Source: Pseudoxanthomonas suwonensis J47
Lineage (GTDB): Bacteria > Pseudomonadota > Gammaproteobacteria > Xanthomonadales > Xanthomonadaceae
DNA: 61,003 nucleotides
Direction: 5' to 3'
NCBI RefSeq assembly: GCF_000513955.1
Contig: NZ_AZUZ01000012.1
Location: 53,471-114,473, forward strand
Shown here in pieces: positions 36,965-46,664 of the stretch; position 1 is the first letter of the stretch, and each line of letters begins with the position of its first letter. The notes beneath the pieces were generated by a model. The model was not told the origin of the DNA, ran no database searches, and saw only the letters and a list, made by a program, of their open reading frames with translations. The translations under genes and the position numbers were made by a program.

Positions 36965-38332
36965 TCAGGCCGATTCCAGCGCTGACAGATAGTCCTTGCG
37001 CCAGGCGTTGATATCGTGCTTCCGCAGGTGCTCCATCATCGCGTGCCAGCGCTCCTTGCGCCGCGCCAGCGGCATGGCCGCCGCCGAGGCGATCGCGTCG
37101 GCCACGCCATCCAGGTCGTGCGGGTTGACCAGCAATGCCTCGCGCAGTTCGTCGGCGGCGCCGGCCAGCAGCGACAGCACCAGCACGCCGGGATTCTCCG
37201 GATCCTGCGAGGCCACATACTCCTTCGCCACCAGGTTCATGCCGTCGCGCAGCGGCGTGACCAGGCCCACCCGCGCGCTGCGGTAGAAACCGGTGAGGGT
37301 GGCGTGCGGGAAGTTGCGGTTGACGTAGCGCAGCGGGGTCCAGTTCGGCTCGGCGTGGGCGCCGTTGATGTGCCCGGCGATCTGCTCGAGGTGGTTGCGC
37401 AGCATCTGGTATTCGTTGACCTCGCCACGCGAGACCGGCGCCAGCTGCAGGTAGGTCAGGCTGCCCTTCTGGTCGGGATGGCGTTGCAGGTAGCGCTCGA
37501 AGCCGTGGAAGCGCTCCGGCAGGCCCTTGGAGTAGTCCAGCCGGTCCACGCCGATCGCCAGCAGGCGGTCCTCCAGGCTGGTGCGCAGGCCGCGCACGGC
37601 CGGCTTGTTGACCGCGGCGGCGGCCTGCGAGGCGATGTGCGCGGTGTCGATGCTGATCGGGAACACGCCGGTGCGGAAGCGGCGTCCGCCCGGCGCCTGC
37701 AGCAGGTCCTTGCCGACCACCTCGCCGCCGCCGTACAGGCGCACGTAGGACTGGAAACGGTCGTTGTCGCGGCGGGTCTGGAAGCCGAGCAGGTCGTAGG
37801 CGTAAAGCCCGGAGAACAGCCGCTGGTGGTCGGGCATGGCCATCAGCAGGTCGGCCGAGGGCATCGGCACGTGCAGGAAGAAGCCGATCCGGCAGCCGAT
37901 CCCGCGCTCGCGCAGCAGCGCCGCCAGCGGGATCAGGTGGTAGTCGTGCACCCAGACCGTGTCGTCCTCGCGCAGCATCGGGGCCAGCCGGTCGGCGAAC
38001 ATCGCGTTGACCCGCCGGTAGCCCTCGCGGGTGGCGCGGTCGTAGTCGACCAGGTCCAGGCGGAAGTGCAGCAGCGGCCACAGCGTGCGGTTGGAGAAGC
38101 CGTTGTAGTAGGCGTCCAGGTCGGCGCGGCTGAGGTCGACGGTGGCGTAGCGGATGTTGCCTTCGTCCTGCTGCTCGAGGTTGCCGCCGGGGCCTCGAAC
38201 GGACTTGCCGTTCCAGCCGAACCACAGGCCGCCGCGCTCGCGCAGCGCCGCCTGCAGCGCCACCGCCAGGCCGCCGGCCATGCTCTGGCCGGGCAGGGCG
38301 ACGCGGTTGGATACCACCACCAGCCGGCTCAT
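36965..38332 (-). CDS. otsA: Trehalose-6-phosphate synthase
   Basis: OtsA joins UDP-glucose and glucose-6-phosphate into trehalose-6-phosphate. The 455-residue GT20 enzyme begins [26 protein letters not shown] and shows [47 protein letters not shown] and [15 protein letters not shown]. The length is that of E. coli OtsA (474). Its ATG overlaps the stop of the GH15 gene by 4 bp (ATGA), the last gene of the otsB-GH15-otsA operon on the minus strand. The dephosphorylation step is done by OtsB, the first gene. Confidence 0.96.
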   Translation of the reverse strand: MSRLVVVSNRVALPGQSMAGGLAVALQAALRERGGLWFGWNGKSVRGPGGNLEQQDEGNIRYATVDLSRADLDAYYNGFSNRTLWPLLHFRLDLVDYDRATREGYRRVNAMFADRLAPMLREDDTVWVHDYHLIPLAALLRERGIGCRIGFFLHVPMPSADLLMAMPDHQRLFSGLYAYDLLGFQTRRDNDRFQSYVRLYGGGEVVGKDLLQAPGGRRFRTGVFPISIDTAHIASQAAAAVNKPAVRGLRTSLEDRLLAIGVDRLDYSKGLPERFHGFERYLQRHPDQKGSLTYLQLAPVSRGEVNEYQMLRNHLEQIAGHINGAHAEPNWTPLRYVNRNFPHATLTGFYRSARVGLVTPLRDGMNLVAKEYVASQDPENPGVLVLSLLAGAADELREALLVNPHDLDGVADAIASAAAMPLARRKERWHAMMEHLRKHDINAWRKDYLSALESA

Positions 38333-40119
38333 GAAGCCTCCTGCCAGGAACGCGACAGGCGCATCGCGGCGATGATCAGGCCCACGTGCGAGTAGGTCTG
38401 CGGGAAGTTGCCCCAGCCCTCGCCGTCCTCGAAGGCCATGTCCTCCGAGAGCAGGCCCAGGTGGTTGCGCCGGTCCAGCACGCGCTCGAACAGCTCGCGG
38501 GCCTCGTCCTTGCGGCCGATCGCCGCCAGCGCGTCGATGTACCAGAAGGTGCAGATGGTGAAGCTGGTCTCCGGCGTGCCGAAGTCGTCCGGTGCGACGT
38601 AGCGGAACATGCCGTCGCCGTGGCGCAGCTCGCGGCCGATCGCCTCGACCGTGGCTACGTAGCGCGGGTCCTTCGCCTCGAGGAAGCCGAACTTGGCCAG
38701 CAGCAGCAGCGAGGCGTCCAGGTAGTCGCTCTGGAACGAGGCGCTGAAGTGGTTGCTCTGCGGGCGCCAGGCGCGCTCCACGGTGGCGGCGTGGATGATG
38801 TCGGCGCGTTCCCGCCAGTATGCCGCGCGGTCCTCCAGACCCAGCCGCAGCGCGATCTTGGCCAGGCGGTCGCAGGCGACCCAGCACATCGCCGCGGTGT
38901 AGGTATGGACCTCGGCGCGGTTGCGGAACTCCCACAGGCCCGAATCGGGCACGTCGTACAGGGCGAAGGCGCGCTCGCCCAGCGGTTCCAGGCGGGCGAA
39001 GGTGTTGGCATTGCCCGGGTCGGCCAGGCGCTGGTCGAAGAACAGCTGGGTCGAGGCCAGCACCACGCTGCCGTAGACGTCGTGCTGCTTCTGCATCCAC
39101 GCCAGGTTGCCGCGCCGCACCGGGCCCATGCCGCGGTAGCCGAGCAGCGAGGGCACCTCGTGCTCCTCCAGGTGTTCCTCGAAGCCGATGCCGTACAGCG
39201 GTTGCAGGTGGCCGTCGTGGGTGGCGATGTTGAAGATGTAGCGCAGGAACTCCTCCATGGTCCGCGTCGCGCCCAGGCGGTTGAGCGCGCGCACCACGAA
39301 GGCCGCGTCGCGCAGCCAGCAGTAGCGGTAGTCCCAGTTGCGCGAGGAACCCGGCGCCTCCGGGATGGAGGTGGTCATCGCCGCGATGATCGCGCCGCTG
39401 TCCTCGTACTGGCACAGCTTGAGGGTGATGGCGCTGCGGATCACCGCTTCCTGCCAGTCCAGCGGGATGGACAGGTAGCGCACCCATTCGCGCCAGTACT
39501 CGGTGGTCTGGGCCAGCGCCTCGGTGACGTAGCCGGAGATCGAGCGAGCCAGCGGCTCGTCCGGACCCATCACCAGGTGCACGGGGTGGGTGAGCACGAA
39601 CGGCAGGCCGTCGCGCACGAAGCGCACCGGCATGTCGGTGGTCAGGCGCAGGGTGAATTCCGGCAGCAGCCAGCGGATGTGGTTGCTGCCCCAGGTCCGT
39701 TCGGGCACGCGCGCGCCCCAGTCGGCCAGCGGCCGCACCCGCACGCGGATGCGCGGGTTGCCGGACAGCGGGGTGAGCCGGCGGATGATCGAGACCGGCC
39801 GGTAGAAGCGGCTGTTCTGGCGCCAGCGCGGGGCGAAATCGAGGATCTCCACCGAGCCGCCATGGCTGTCGTGCAGCACCGTACGCAGGATCGCGGTGTT
39901 GGGCACGTAGGCCTGTTCGGAACGGGAAAAATCCTCCAGCTCGATGCCGTAGTCGCCGCCCTCCTGCACCGGCGTCAGCAGTCTGCAGAAGGCCGGGTCG
40001 CCGTCGAAGGCCGGCAGGCACGACCACACCACGCATCCGCGTTCGTCGACCAGTGCGCCGAAGCTGCCGTTGCCGATCACGCCGAGCTGGAGGTTGGAAT
40101 CGTGTACGGGTACTTGCAT
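38329..40119 (-). CDS. Glycoside hydrolase family 15 (trehalase/glucoamylase-like)
   Basis: The 596-residue cytoplasmic protein matches the GH15 family that includes bacterial trehalases: N-terminal beta-domain (LGVIGNGSFGALVDERGCVVWSCLP), then the (alpha/alpha)6 barrel with SSRNWDYRYCWLRDAAFVVRALN and EGWGNFPQTYSHVGLI. In actinobacteria and some proteobacteria such enzymes cleave trehalose; others act on glucans, so the substrate here is uncertain. No signal peptide. Ribosome site GAGGAG lies before ATG 40119. It lies between otsB and otsA in one operon, giving a possible build-and-break pair. Confidence 0.88.
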   Translation of the reverse strand: MQVPVHDSNLQLGVIGNGSFGALVDERGCVVWSCLPAFDGDPAFCRLLTPVQEGGDYGIELEDFSRSEQAYVPNTAILRTVLHDSHGGSVEILDFAPRWRQNSRFYRPVSIIRRLTPLSGNPRIRVRVRPLADWGARVPERTWGSNHIRWLLPEFTLRLTTDMPVRFVRDGLPFVLTHPVHLVMGPDEPLARSISGYVTEALAQTTEYWREWVRYLSIPLDWQEAVIRSAITLKLCQYEDSGAIIAAMTTSIPEAPGSSRNWDYRYCWLRDAAFVVRALNRLGATRTMEEFLRYIFNIATHDGHLQPLYGIGFEEHLEEHEVPSLLGYRGMGPVRRGNLAWMQKQHDVYGSVVLASTQLFFDQRLADPGNANTFARLEPLGERAFALYDVPDSGLWEFRNRAEVHTYTAAMCWVACDRLAKIALRLGLEDRAAYWRERADIIHAATVERAWRPQSNHFSASFQSDYLDASLLLLAKFGFLEAKDPRYVATVEAIGRELRHGDGMFRYVAPDDFGTPETSFTICTFWYIDALAAIGRKDEARELFERVLDRRNHLGLLSEDMAFEDGEGWGNFPQTYSHVGLIIAAMRLSRSWQEAS

Positions 40120-40151
40120 GCGTGCTCCTCGTCCCTGGTGCAGGTGCGCGG

Positions 40152-40940
40152 CTATCCGGCGCCGGCGAGCGGCAGCGCCGCGCTGGCGCGCAGCCAGGCG
40201 TGCACCGCGTGAATGTCCGGCAGCGCGTGGCGGGCAACGCTGGCGGCGCGCCCGCCGACCAGCACGCTCCAGCCGCCGGCGCGATGGGCCGCGGCGAAGC
40301 CGAATTCGTCGGTCAGGTCGTCGCCGACGAACACCGGCACGCGGCCGGCGAAGGGCGGGCGCGCCATCAGCCGCTCGACCGCGCGGCCCTTGTCGCTGCC
40401 TTCCGGGACGAACTCGACCACATGGTCGCCCGGCTGCAGGCGGTAGCCGGGCAGGCTGTCGATGCGCTCGCGGGCAAAACCGGTCACGACCTCGGCCGCA
40501 TGCGGTGCTGCCCGCCAGTGCAGGGCCAGGCTGCTGCCCTTGTCCTCCACCAGCACGCCTGGATGGGCGGCGGCCAGGTGCGCGGCGGCGCGATGCAGCT
40601 CGTGCAGGAAAGCGGAGGTGTCGTCGGGGATCGCCGCCGCGGCCTCCGCATCGCCACGGATCTGGTGGCCATGCAGGCCGGCGGCGGGCAGCCGCAGCGG
40701 CGCGAACAGCGCGTCGAGCTGTTCCAGCGGGCGGCCGCTGACCAGCGCAACCGCGCCATGCAGGCGGTCGCTGACCGCGCCGATGGCCTCGAGCACTGTC
40801 GGGGGCACGCGTACGGCGGCCGGATCGGTGGTGAAGCCGACCAGGGTGCCGTCGACGTCGAGGAACAGGGCGCAGGCGTCGTCGATGGGGGGCGGCGGCA
40901 TGCGCCGGGGGGTCGCGTCGACCATGGGGGGATTGTGCAT
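40152..40940 (-). CDS. otsB: Trehalose-6-phosphate phosphatase
   Basis: OtsB removes phosphate from trehalose-6-phosphate. The 262-residue HAD-family protein has the nucleophile motif LFLDVDGTLVGF, VALVSGRPLEQLD, the lysine-bearing PEGSDKGRAVERL and the acidic VFVGDDLTDEFGF. The start could be ATG 40940, 40925 or 40901; none has a good ribosome site. It heads the operon with GH15 32 bp downstream. A TATAAC -10-like site lies 20 bp upstream. Confidence 0.93.
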   Translation of the reverse strand: MHNPPMVDATPRRMPPPPIDDACALFLDVDGTLVGFTTDPAAVRVPPTVLEAIGAVSDRLHGAVALVSGRPLEQLDALFAPLRLPAAGLHGHQIRGDAEAAAAIPDDTSAFLHELHRAAAHLAAAHPGVLVEDKGSSLALHWRAAPHAAEVVTGFARERIDSLPGYRLQPGDHVVEFVPEGSDKGRAVERLMARPPFAGRVPVFVGDDLTDEFGFAAAHRAGGWSVLVGGRAASVARHALPDIHAVHAWLRASAALPLAGAG

Positions 40941-40959
40941 GGCGTGCCATGATGTCCGG

Positions 40960-40965
40960 GTTATA
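40960..40965 (-). promoter_or_regulatory. Candidate -10 for the otsB-GH15-otsA operon
   Basis: TATAAC on the minus strand lies 20 bp upstream of the most distal otsB start. The upstream -35 region has no clear match. Confidence 0.3.
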
Positions 40966-41150
40966 CGGGTGCGTGCGCCGCGGCGGGCGATGAGCAGGGA
41001 TCGGCGATGGCCGGTGCGGCGGCAGCTCCGTGGCAGGCTATCATCCGCCTGCGTCCGGCGCGACCGCGCCGTGGCATATGCTCATTACGCGGCGTTGTTT
41101 GCCGCCATGCAACCCGGACCGACACCCTGCGGAGCCCCTGGAACCGCGCC

Positions 41151-41615
41151 ATGTGCATCCGATCCGCCCTGCTGTCCGTACTGGTGCTCGCCGCCTGCGC
41201 GGGTGGACCGCCTGTCGTCGCCGGCGGCCATGCCACGGGGCAGGGCGCGGCGCCGGTCGCCGCATCCGCGTCCGGATGGGTGCGCAGCGAGCTGTATTTC
41301 GGGCTCGGCAGCGAAGAGGGCGGGGCCGCCGACGCGCGCACCGCGCGGATCGACGAGGCCGGCTGGCGCGAGTTCCTCGACCGCGAGGTGACGCCGCGTT
41401 TCCCCGACGGCCTGACCGTGTTCGATGCCTACGGCCAGTGGCGCTTCCGCGATGGCGAGGCGCCGGAGCGGCTGCGCACGCGCGTGCTGGTGATCCTGCA
41501 CGAAGACAGCGCGCCGCGCCTGGCCGACATCGAGGCCATCCGCCAGGCCTGGCGGCGCGCCACCGGGCACGAATCGGTGCTGTGGTCGAGGCACCCCGTG
41601 GAGGTTTCCTTCTGA
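41151..41615 (+). CDS. DUF3574 lipoprotein
   Basis: The 154-residue product starts MCIRSALLSVLVLAACAGG, a lipoprotein signal with lipobox LAAC. The mature part has WVRSELYFGLGSEEGG, WREFLDREVTPRFPDGLTVFDAYGQWR and ILHEDSAPRLADIEAIRQAWRRATGHESVLW, the DUF3574 pattern. No function is known. It is divergent from otsB, with a 210-bp spacer in which I see no other gene. It is upstream of the TonB receptor gene by 66 bp and might be co-transcribed. Confidence 0.82.
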   Translation: MCIRSALLSVLVLAACAGGPPVVAGGHATGQGAAPVAASASGWVRSELYFGLGSEEGGAADARTARIDEAGWREFLDREVTPRFPDGLTVFDAYGQWRFRDGEAPERLRTRVLVILHEDSAPRLADIEAIRQAWRRATGHESVLWSRHPVEVSF

Positions 41616-41681
41616 CCCGGCGCTGTCGGGCAGCTTTGCACCATCGTTGTGCCGTCCGCTCCCCACCCCGAGGACATGCCG

Positions 41682-43946
41682 ATGAACCCGAGGTCTACCG
41701 TATTCCACCGCCCCTTGCCACGCCGCCGTGCGCTGGCCACCACGCTCGCCGCCCTCCTGCCGCTGGCCGCCGCGGCGCAGGACAGTCCCACCACCCTCGA
41801 CGCGGTGCAGGTCACCGCCCAGCGCAAGGTCGAGAACATCCAGGACGTGCCGGTGTCGATCACCAGCATCGACCCGGAAAAGCTCCACGTGCTCGGCTCC
41901 GGCGGCAACGACATCCGCTTCCTGTCCGGGCGCGTGCCCAGCCTCAACATCGAATCCTCGTACGGCCGCGCCTTCCCGCGCTTCTACATCCGCGGCCTCG
42001 GCAATACCGACTTCGACCTCAACGCCTCGCAGCCGGTGTCGCTGGTATACGACGACGTGGTCCAGGAGAACCCGCTGCTCAAGGGCTTCCCGCTGTTCGA
42101 CATCGAACGGGTGGAAGTGCTGCGCGGGCCTCAGGGGACGCTGTTCGGCCGCAACACCCCGGCCGGCGTGGTCAAGTTCGACTCGGTGCGGCCGTCGCAG
42201 GAGTTCGGCGGCTACGCGCAGCTGGCCGTCGGCAACGATGCCATGGTCAACTTCGAGGGCGCGGTGGGCGGGCCGCTGGGCGCAGGCTGGTCCGGGCGCG
42301 TGTCGGCGCTGTACCAGCGTCGCGACGACTGGGTCAGCAATACCTATCCCGGCCCGAACGACGGATTCGAGGGTTACGACGAGTCCGCCGCACGCGTGCA
42401 GATGCTGTACGAAGGCGACGGGTTCGAGGCGCTGTTCAACCTGCACCGGCGCAACCTCAATGGCACCGCGCGGCTGTTCCGCGCAAACATCATCCAGCCG
42501 GGCAGCAACCGCTTCGTCCCCGGCTTCGACCGCGACAAGGTCGCGCTGGACGGCGTCAACTTCTCCGACCTGGAGACCTGGGGCGGCAGCGCACGCCTGC
42601 GCTGGGACTTCGGCGACCTGAGCCTGCATTCGATCACCGGCTACGAGACCCTGGAATCGCTCAACCGCGGCGACATCGACGGCGGTTACGGCGCGGTGTT
42701 CCTGCCCGATTCCGGCCCGGGCCTGATCCCGTTCGCCTCCGAGTCCGCCGACGGCATCCCCGACCACAGGCAGGTGAGCCAGGAGTTCCGCCTCGAGTCC
42801 GACTACGGCGGCCGCTTCGACTGGCAGGCCGGCCTGTTCTGGTACCGCGAGGAGCTGACCATCGACAGCTTCAACTACGACTCGCTGGCTCCGGGCAATC
42901 CGCTGGCCGGCCACGCCGTGCAGGAGCAGGAGAACACCGCTTGGGCGGTGTTCGCTTCCGGCGAGTACGCGGCCACCGAGCAGTTGAAGTTGCGCGCCGG
43001 TGTGCGCTACACCAAGGACGAGAAGGACTTCTCGGCCAGCGTGCTGGAGCCGGCGCCGTTCGGCGCGCCGGCCGGCGGCCCGTACACGGTGGACACCAGC
43101 GTCGACGACGTCAGCTGGGATGCCAGCGCGGTCTATTCGGCCAACGACGATGTCAACCTCTATGCGCGCGTCGCGAAGGGCTTCCGCGCCCCGTCGATCC
43201 AGGGGCGGTTGCTGTTCGCCGCGCCGGGCGCGCCCAATGGAGGCGTGTCCACCGCCGATTCGGAGAAGGTGATCTCGTACGAGATCGGCGTGAAGGCGGA
43301 CCTGTGGGACCGCCGCGCGCGGGTGGGGTTCAACGTGTTCCGCTACGAGGTCAGCGACCAGCAGCTGATCGCGGTCGGCGGCGGCTCCAACATCGCCACC
43401 CTGCTCAACGCCGACAAGACCCGCGGCCAGGGGGTGGAGCTGGACCTGCAGGCGTGGCTGGCCGAAGGCCTGCTGCTCACCTGGGGCACCAGCTACAACG
43501 ACACCCGCATCGACGACCCGGGCCTGGCGGTGGCGATCTGCGGCGGCGGCTGCACCATTACCGACCCGACCACGGTGATCGCCGGTGCGACCTATGCGCT
43601 GATCGACGGCAACCCGCTGCCGCAGGCGCCGGAGTGGATCCACAACCTGACCCTGCGCTACGGCGTGCCGGTGGGCGACGGCGAGTTCTACGCCTTCACC
43701 GACTGGGCCTACCGCAGCGCGGTCAACTTCTTCCTGTACGAGTCGCCGGAGTTCCGCGGCCGCTCCTCGCTGGAAGGCGGCCTGCGCGTGGGTTACGGCT
43801 GGGGCGATGGCGCCTACGACCTGGCGGTGTTCGGGCGCAACATCACCGACCAGACCCGGATCGTCGGCGGCATCGACTTCAACAACCTCACCGGCTTCAT
43901 CAACGAGCCGCGCACCTGGGGCGTGGAGTTCCGCTACGGGTTCTGA
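41682..43946 (+). CDS. TonB-dependent outer-membrane receptor
   Basis: The 754-residue protein has a signal peptide (to about residue 31, ALLPLAAAAQ), a TonB-box-like start (LDAVQVTAQR), the plug domain (VENIQDVPVSIT, PRFYIRGLGNTDFD, IERVEVLRGPQGTLFGRNTPAGVVKF) and the 22-strand barrel ending in a terminal aromatic (WGVEFRYGF). An AGGA site 7 nt upstream favours ATG 41682 over the upstream in-frame GTG/ATG codons. The substrate cannot be told. The permease gene 122 bp downstream may be its inner-membrane partner. No FUR-box-like site was recognised upstream. Confidence 0.92.
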   Translation: MNPRSTVFHRPLPRRRALATTLAALLPLAAAAQDSPTTLDAVQVTAQRKVENIQDVPVSITSIDPEKLHVLGSGGNDIRFLSGRVPSLNIESSYGRAFPRFYIRGLGNTDFDLNASQPVSLVYDDVVQENPLLKGFPLFDIERVEVLRGPQGTLFGRNTPAGVVKFDSVRPSQEFGGYAQLAVGNDAMVNFEGAVGGPLGAGWSGRVSALYQRRDDWVSNTYPGPNDGFEGYDESAARVQMLYEGDGFEALFNLHRRNLNGTARLFRANIIQPGSNRFVPGFDRDKVALDGVNFSDLETWGGSARLRWDFGDLSLHSITGYETLESLNRGDIDGGYGAVFLPDSGPGLIPFASESADGIPDHRQVSQEFRLESDYGGRFDWQAGLFWYREELTIDSFNYDSLAPGNPLAGHAVQEQENTAWAVFASGEYAATEQLKLRAGVRYTKDEKDFSASVLEPAPFGAPAGGPYTVDTSVDDVSWDASAVYSANDDVNLYARVAKGFRAPSIQGRLLFAAPGAPNGGVSTADSEKVISYEIGVKADLWDRRARVGFNVFRYEVSDQQLIAVGGGSNIATLLNADKTRGQGVELDLQAWLAEGLLLTWGTSYNDTRIDDPGLAVAICGGGCTITDPTTVIAGATYALIDGNPLPQAPEWIHNLTLRYGVPVGDGEFYAFTDWAYRSAVNFFLYESPEFRGRSSLEGGLRVGYGWGDGAYDLAVFGRNITDQTRIVGGIDFNNLTGFINEPRTWGVEFRYGF

Positions 43947-43955
43947 TGGGGCGAG

Positions 43956-43980
43956 GCGGGGCGCCACCGGGGCGCCCCGC
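43956..43980 (+). terminator. Hairpin after the TonB receptor gene
   Basis: GCGGGGCGCC-accgg-GGCGCCCCGC forms a perfect 10-bp stem 9 bp after the stop codon; the downstream sequence has no T-run, so it may only slow or partly end transcription. Confidence 0.45.
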
Positions 43981-44068
43981 CGTCGCGTTCGTCCACAATT
44001 GCCCGCTTCGTGCCGGCCCATGCGCGGGCCGGCCAGCGCCTGCCCGAAGCCCGTTACCAGGACCTGAC

Positions 44069-45711
44069 ATGCCGATATCCACGCAGTCTTCCCGCCGCCT
44101 GCCCTGGTTCGTCGCCGGCGACCTCAACGGCTTCTTCGGCCTGGTGGTCGACAACCTGTCCATCCTCGGCTTCATTGCCGCGGCGCTGGTCGGGATCTTC
44201 GGGTTCCCGGCGGAGGTGGTGTTCCTGCGCATGTTCCCCGGCACCGCGCTGGGCGTGCTGCTGGGCAACCTGATGTACACGGTGATGGCGCGGCGCCTGG
44301 CCATGCGCAGCGGTCGCGACGACGTGACCGCGATGCCGCTGGGCCTGGACGCGCCGACCAGCATCGGCATGGCCCTGCTGGTGCTGGGCCCGGCTTTCGC
44401 CGGCTTCCGCCAGCAGGGCATGGACGAACAGGCCGCGGCGTTGGCGACCTGGCAGCTGGGCATGGCCTCGCTGGTGGTGATGGGGCTGCTGAAGCTGGCG
44501 CTGTCCTTCGCCGGCGACTGGATCACCCGGATGCTGGCGACTGGATCACCCGGATGCTGCCACGGGCGGCCCTGCTGGGCTCGATCGGCGGCGCGGCGCT
44601 GGCGCTGCTGGGCTTCCTGCCGCTGCTGGAGACCTTGCGCAACCCGGTGGTCGGCATGGCCAGCTTCGGCGTGCTGCTGTACGTGCTGCTCGGCCGGGGC
44701 CGGCTGCCCTGGCGGGTACCCGGCGTGCTCGCCGCGTTCGTCGTCGGCACCGCGCTGTACTACGGCCTGGGCCTGGCCGGCCTGGGCCTGCCCGGCTTCG
44801 CCGTGCCGCAGCCGCAGCCGCTGCAGGCGGTGCTGCCGTTGCCGGACGCCGGCTTCATCACCGGGCTGCCCTACACCGTGCCCTACCTGCCGCTGCTGCT
44901 GCCGTTCGGGCTGCTGATGGTGATCGGCGGGATCAGTGTGGCCGAAAGCGCGCGTGCGGCCGGCGACGACTACCGCACCCGTGACGTGCTGCTGGTGGAG
45001 GCGGTGGCGACGTTGCTGGCCGGGATCTGCGGAGGCGTGGCGCAGACCACGCCGTACATCGGCCAGCCGGCGTACAAGCACATGGGCGCGCGCCACGGCT
45101 ATACGCTGCTGACGGGACTGTTCATCGGCCTGGGCGGCATGCTCGGCTACGTCTCGCTGCTGGTGCAGTGGCTGCCGGTGCCGGTGCTGGCGCCGATCAT
45201 CGTCTACGTCGGCCTGGGCATCACCGTACAGGCCTTCCAGGCCAGTCCCCGCCAGCACGCGCCGGCGGTGGCGCTGGCGTTCCTGCCGGCGCTGGCCTAC
45301 CTGCTGGTGATCAAGCTGGGCAACCCGGCGTGGATCGCGCCGGACAGCTTCGCCGCACTGTACGCGGGTATCGATGCGCACGGCCTGTCCGACCTGGCCG
45401 CGATCGTGAGCCTGGGCAACGGCTTCATCATCACCGCGATGCTGTGGGGCACCGCGCTGGTGGCGATCATCGACCGGCACCCGCGCCGGGCCGCGGCGGT
45501 CCTGCTGCTGGCGGGCGTGCTCACCCTCTTCGGCGTGATCCACTCGGTCGATCCTCGTGGCGGCATCTACCTGCCGTGGATGCTGGAGGGCGTGCGCGCG
45601 ACCATCGCCTGGCAGTTCGCCGCCGGTTATGCGGTGCTGGCGCTGCTGCTGGGCCTGCTCTCGCTGCAGCGGCCCGTCGCGGACGAAGCGGAGGCGCACG
45701 ATCCGCGTTGA
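44069..45711 (+). pseudogene. NCS2-like (xanthine/uracil family) permease broken by a 23-bp tandem duplication
   Basis: From ATG 44069 the frame reads MPISTQSSRRLPWFVAGDLNGFFGLVVDNL, MFPGTALGVLLGNLMYTVMA and DVTAMPLGLDAPTSIGMAL up to GDWITRML. Then a 23-bp exact tandem duplication (44513-44535, 44536-44558) shifts the frame; the rest (RAALLGSIGGAALALLGFLPLLETL..., PFGLLMVIGGISVAESARAAGDDYRTRDVLLVEAVATLLAG, CGGVAQTTPYIGQPAYKHMGAR) continues in another frame to 45711. With one copy removed the product is 539 residues with about 12 membrane segments and resembles nucleobase permeases. An internal ATG 44554 could restart the second part. Real loss, reversible switch and assembly error are all possible. 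Substrate unknown. Confidence 0.8.
44513..44558 (+). repeat. 23-bp exact tandem duplication
   Basis: The unit starts GGCGACTGGATCACCCGG and ends ATGCT; two head-to-tail copies are identical. 23 is not a multiple of 3, so the permease frame is lost; one copy gives continuous GDWITRMLPRAALLG. Confidence 0.95.
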
Positions 45712-45782
45712 GAACGATGGCCGGAGGAACCCCCGGCGCGCATGGCTGTCACAGCTGCATGTCCGAAGCAGAAGGAGACGAC

Positions 45783-46604
45783 ATGCAGCAGGTACGCAAG
45801 CCGCCGGCACGATGGCCCTGGCTGGTGGTTGCCGTGGTGGCAGGGGCGGCCGGCTGGTGGCTGTTGCGGCCGGCGATGCCGGTGCACCAGGCGCCGGCGT
45901 CGGCGGAAACAGCCGCGCCCGGGGGCGCGCCGCCGCCGCCGGTCGCGACGGGCAGCGATGCCCCCCGCATCCAGCATCCGCCGGAGCCGCTGCCGGACGC
46001 CGCCGACGAAGCGATCCCCGCGCTGGCCGACAGCGATGCGCTCGTGTTCGGGGAGCTGGAAGCCCTGTCCGGCGATCCTTCGCTGCTGGGCCTGCTGATC
46101 CGCGAGCACCTGGTGCAGCGGCTGGTGGTGATGGTCGACAACCTCACCGAACCGCGCGTGCAAACCTCGGTGATGGCCCTGCGCAGTCCGCCGGGGCAGT
46201 ACGCGGTGGTCGAAGGCGAGGGGGCGGCCGTGGCCGACATGCAGGCCAACACGGCGCGCTATGCGCCGTACGTGGCCGCGTTCACCGGTGCCGAGCCGCA
46301 GCGCCTGGCCAATACCTACCGCCGGCTGTATCCGCTGTTCCAGCAGGCCTATGCCGAGATCGGCGGTCCGGATGCCTACTTCAACGACCGCCTGGTGCAG
46401 GTGATCGACCACCTCCTGCAGGCGCCGCCTCCGCCGTCCGCCGCCGCCCTGGTGCGCGACGAGCGCGGGCGCTGGCGCTACGTCGATCCGGCGCTGGAAT
46501 CGGCCTCGGTGGGGCACAAGGCGCTGATGCGGCTTTCGGCCGAACAGCAGGCCGCGGTCAAACAGCAGCTGCGCGCGCTGCGCCGGGCCCTGGCCCGGCC
46601 CTGA
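45783..46604 (+). CDS. DUF3014 membrane-anchored protein
   Basis: The 273-residue protein has one N-terminal membrane segment (WPWLVVAVVAGAAGWWLL), a Pro/Ala-rich linker, and the DUF3014 domain (SDALVFGELEALSGDPSLLGLLIREHLVQRLVVMVDNLTEP, YRRLYPLFQQAYAEIGGPDAYFNDRLVQVIDHLL). Most of it should be periplasmic. AAGGAG lies 5 nt before ATG 45783; an ATG 24 bp upstream is in frame. Function unknown; often found alone in gammaproteobacteria. Confidence 0.82.
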   Translation: MQQVRKPPARWPWLVVAVVAGAAGWWLLRPAMPVHQAPASAETAAPGGAPPPPVATGSDAPRIQHPPEPLPDAADEAIPALADSDALVFGELEALSGDPSLLGLLIREHLVQRLVVMVDNLTEPRVQTSVMALRSPPGQYAVVEGEGAAVADMQANTARYAPYVAAFTGAEPQRLANTYRRLYPLFQQAYAEIGGPDAYFNDRLVQVIDHLLQAPPPPSAAALVRDERGRWRYVDPALESASVGHKALMRLSAEQQAAVKQQLRALRRALARP

Positions 46605-46664
46605 GGGGTCCATGGAGGGCGCGGCGGGAGTATCCTGCGCGCCCTCCCGTGCCTGCTCGACCCG

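Noticed and set aside
36965-40237. A 1090-codon frame that would extend otsA far upstream
   Set aside because: The upstream part is out of frame with the GH15 gene that occupies the same bases and shows full GH15 motifs; OtsA itself starts at 38332.
41616-41681. Fur or Zur box upstream of the TonB receptor
   Set aside because: The 66-bp spacer is GC-rich and contains no palindrome of the right form.
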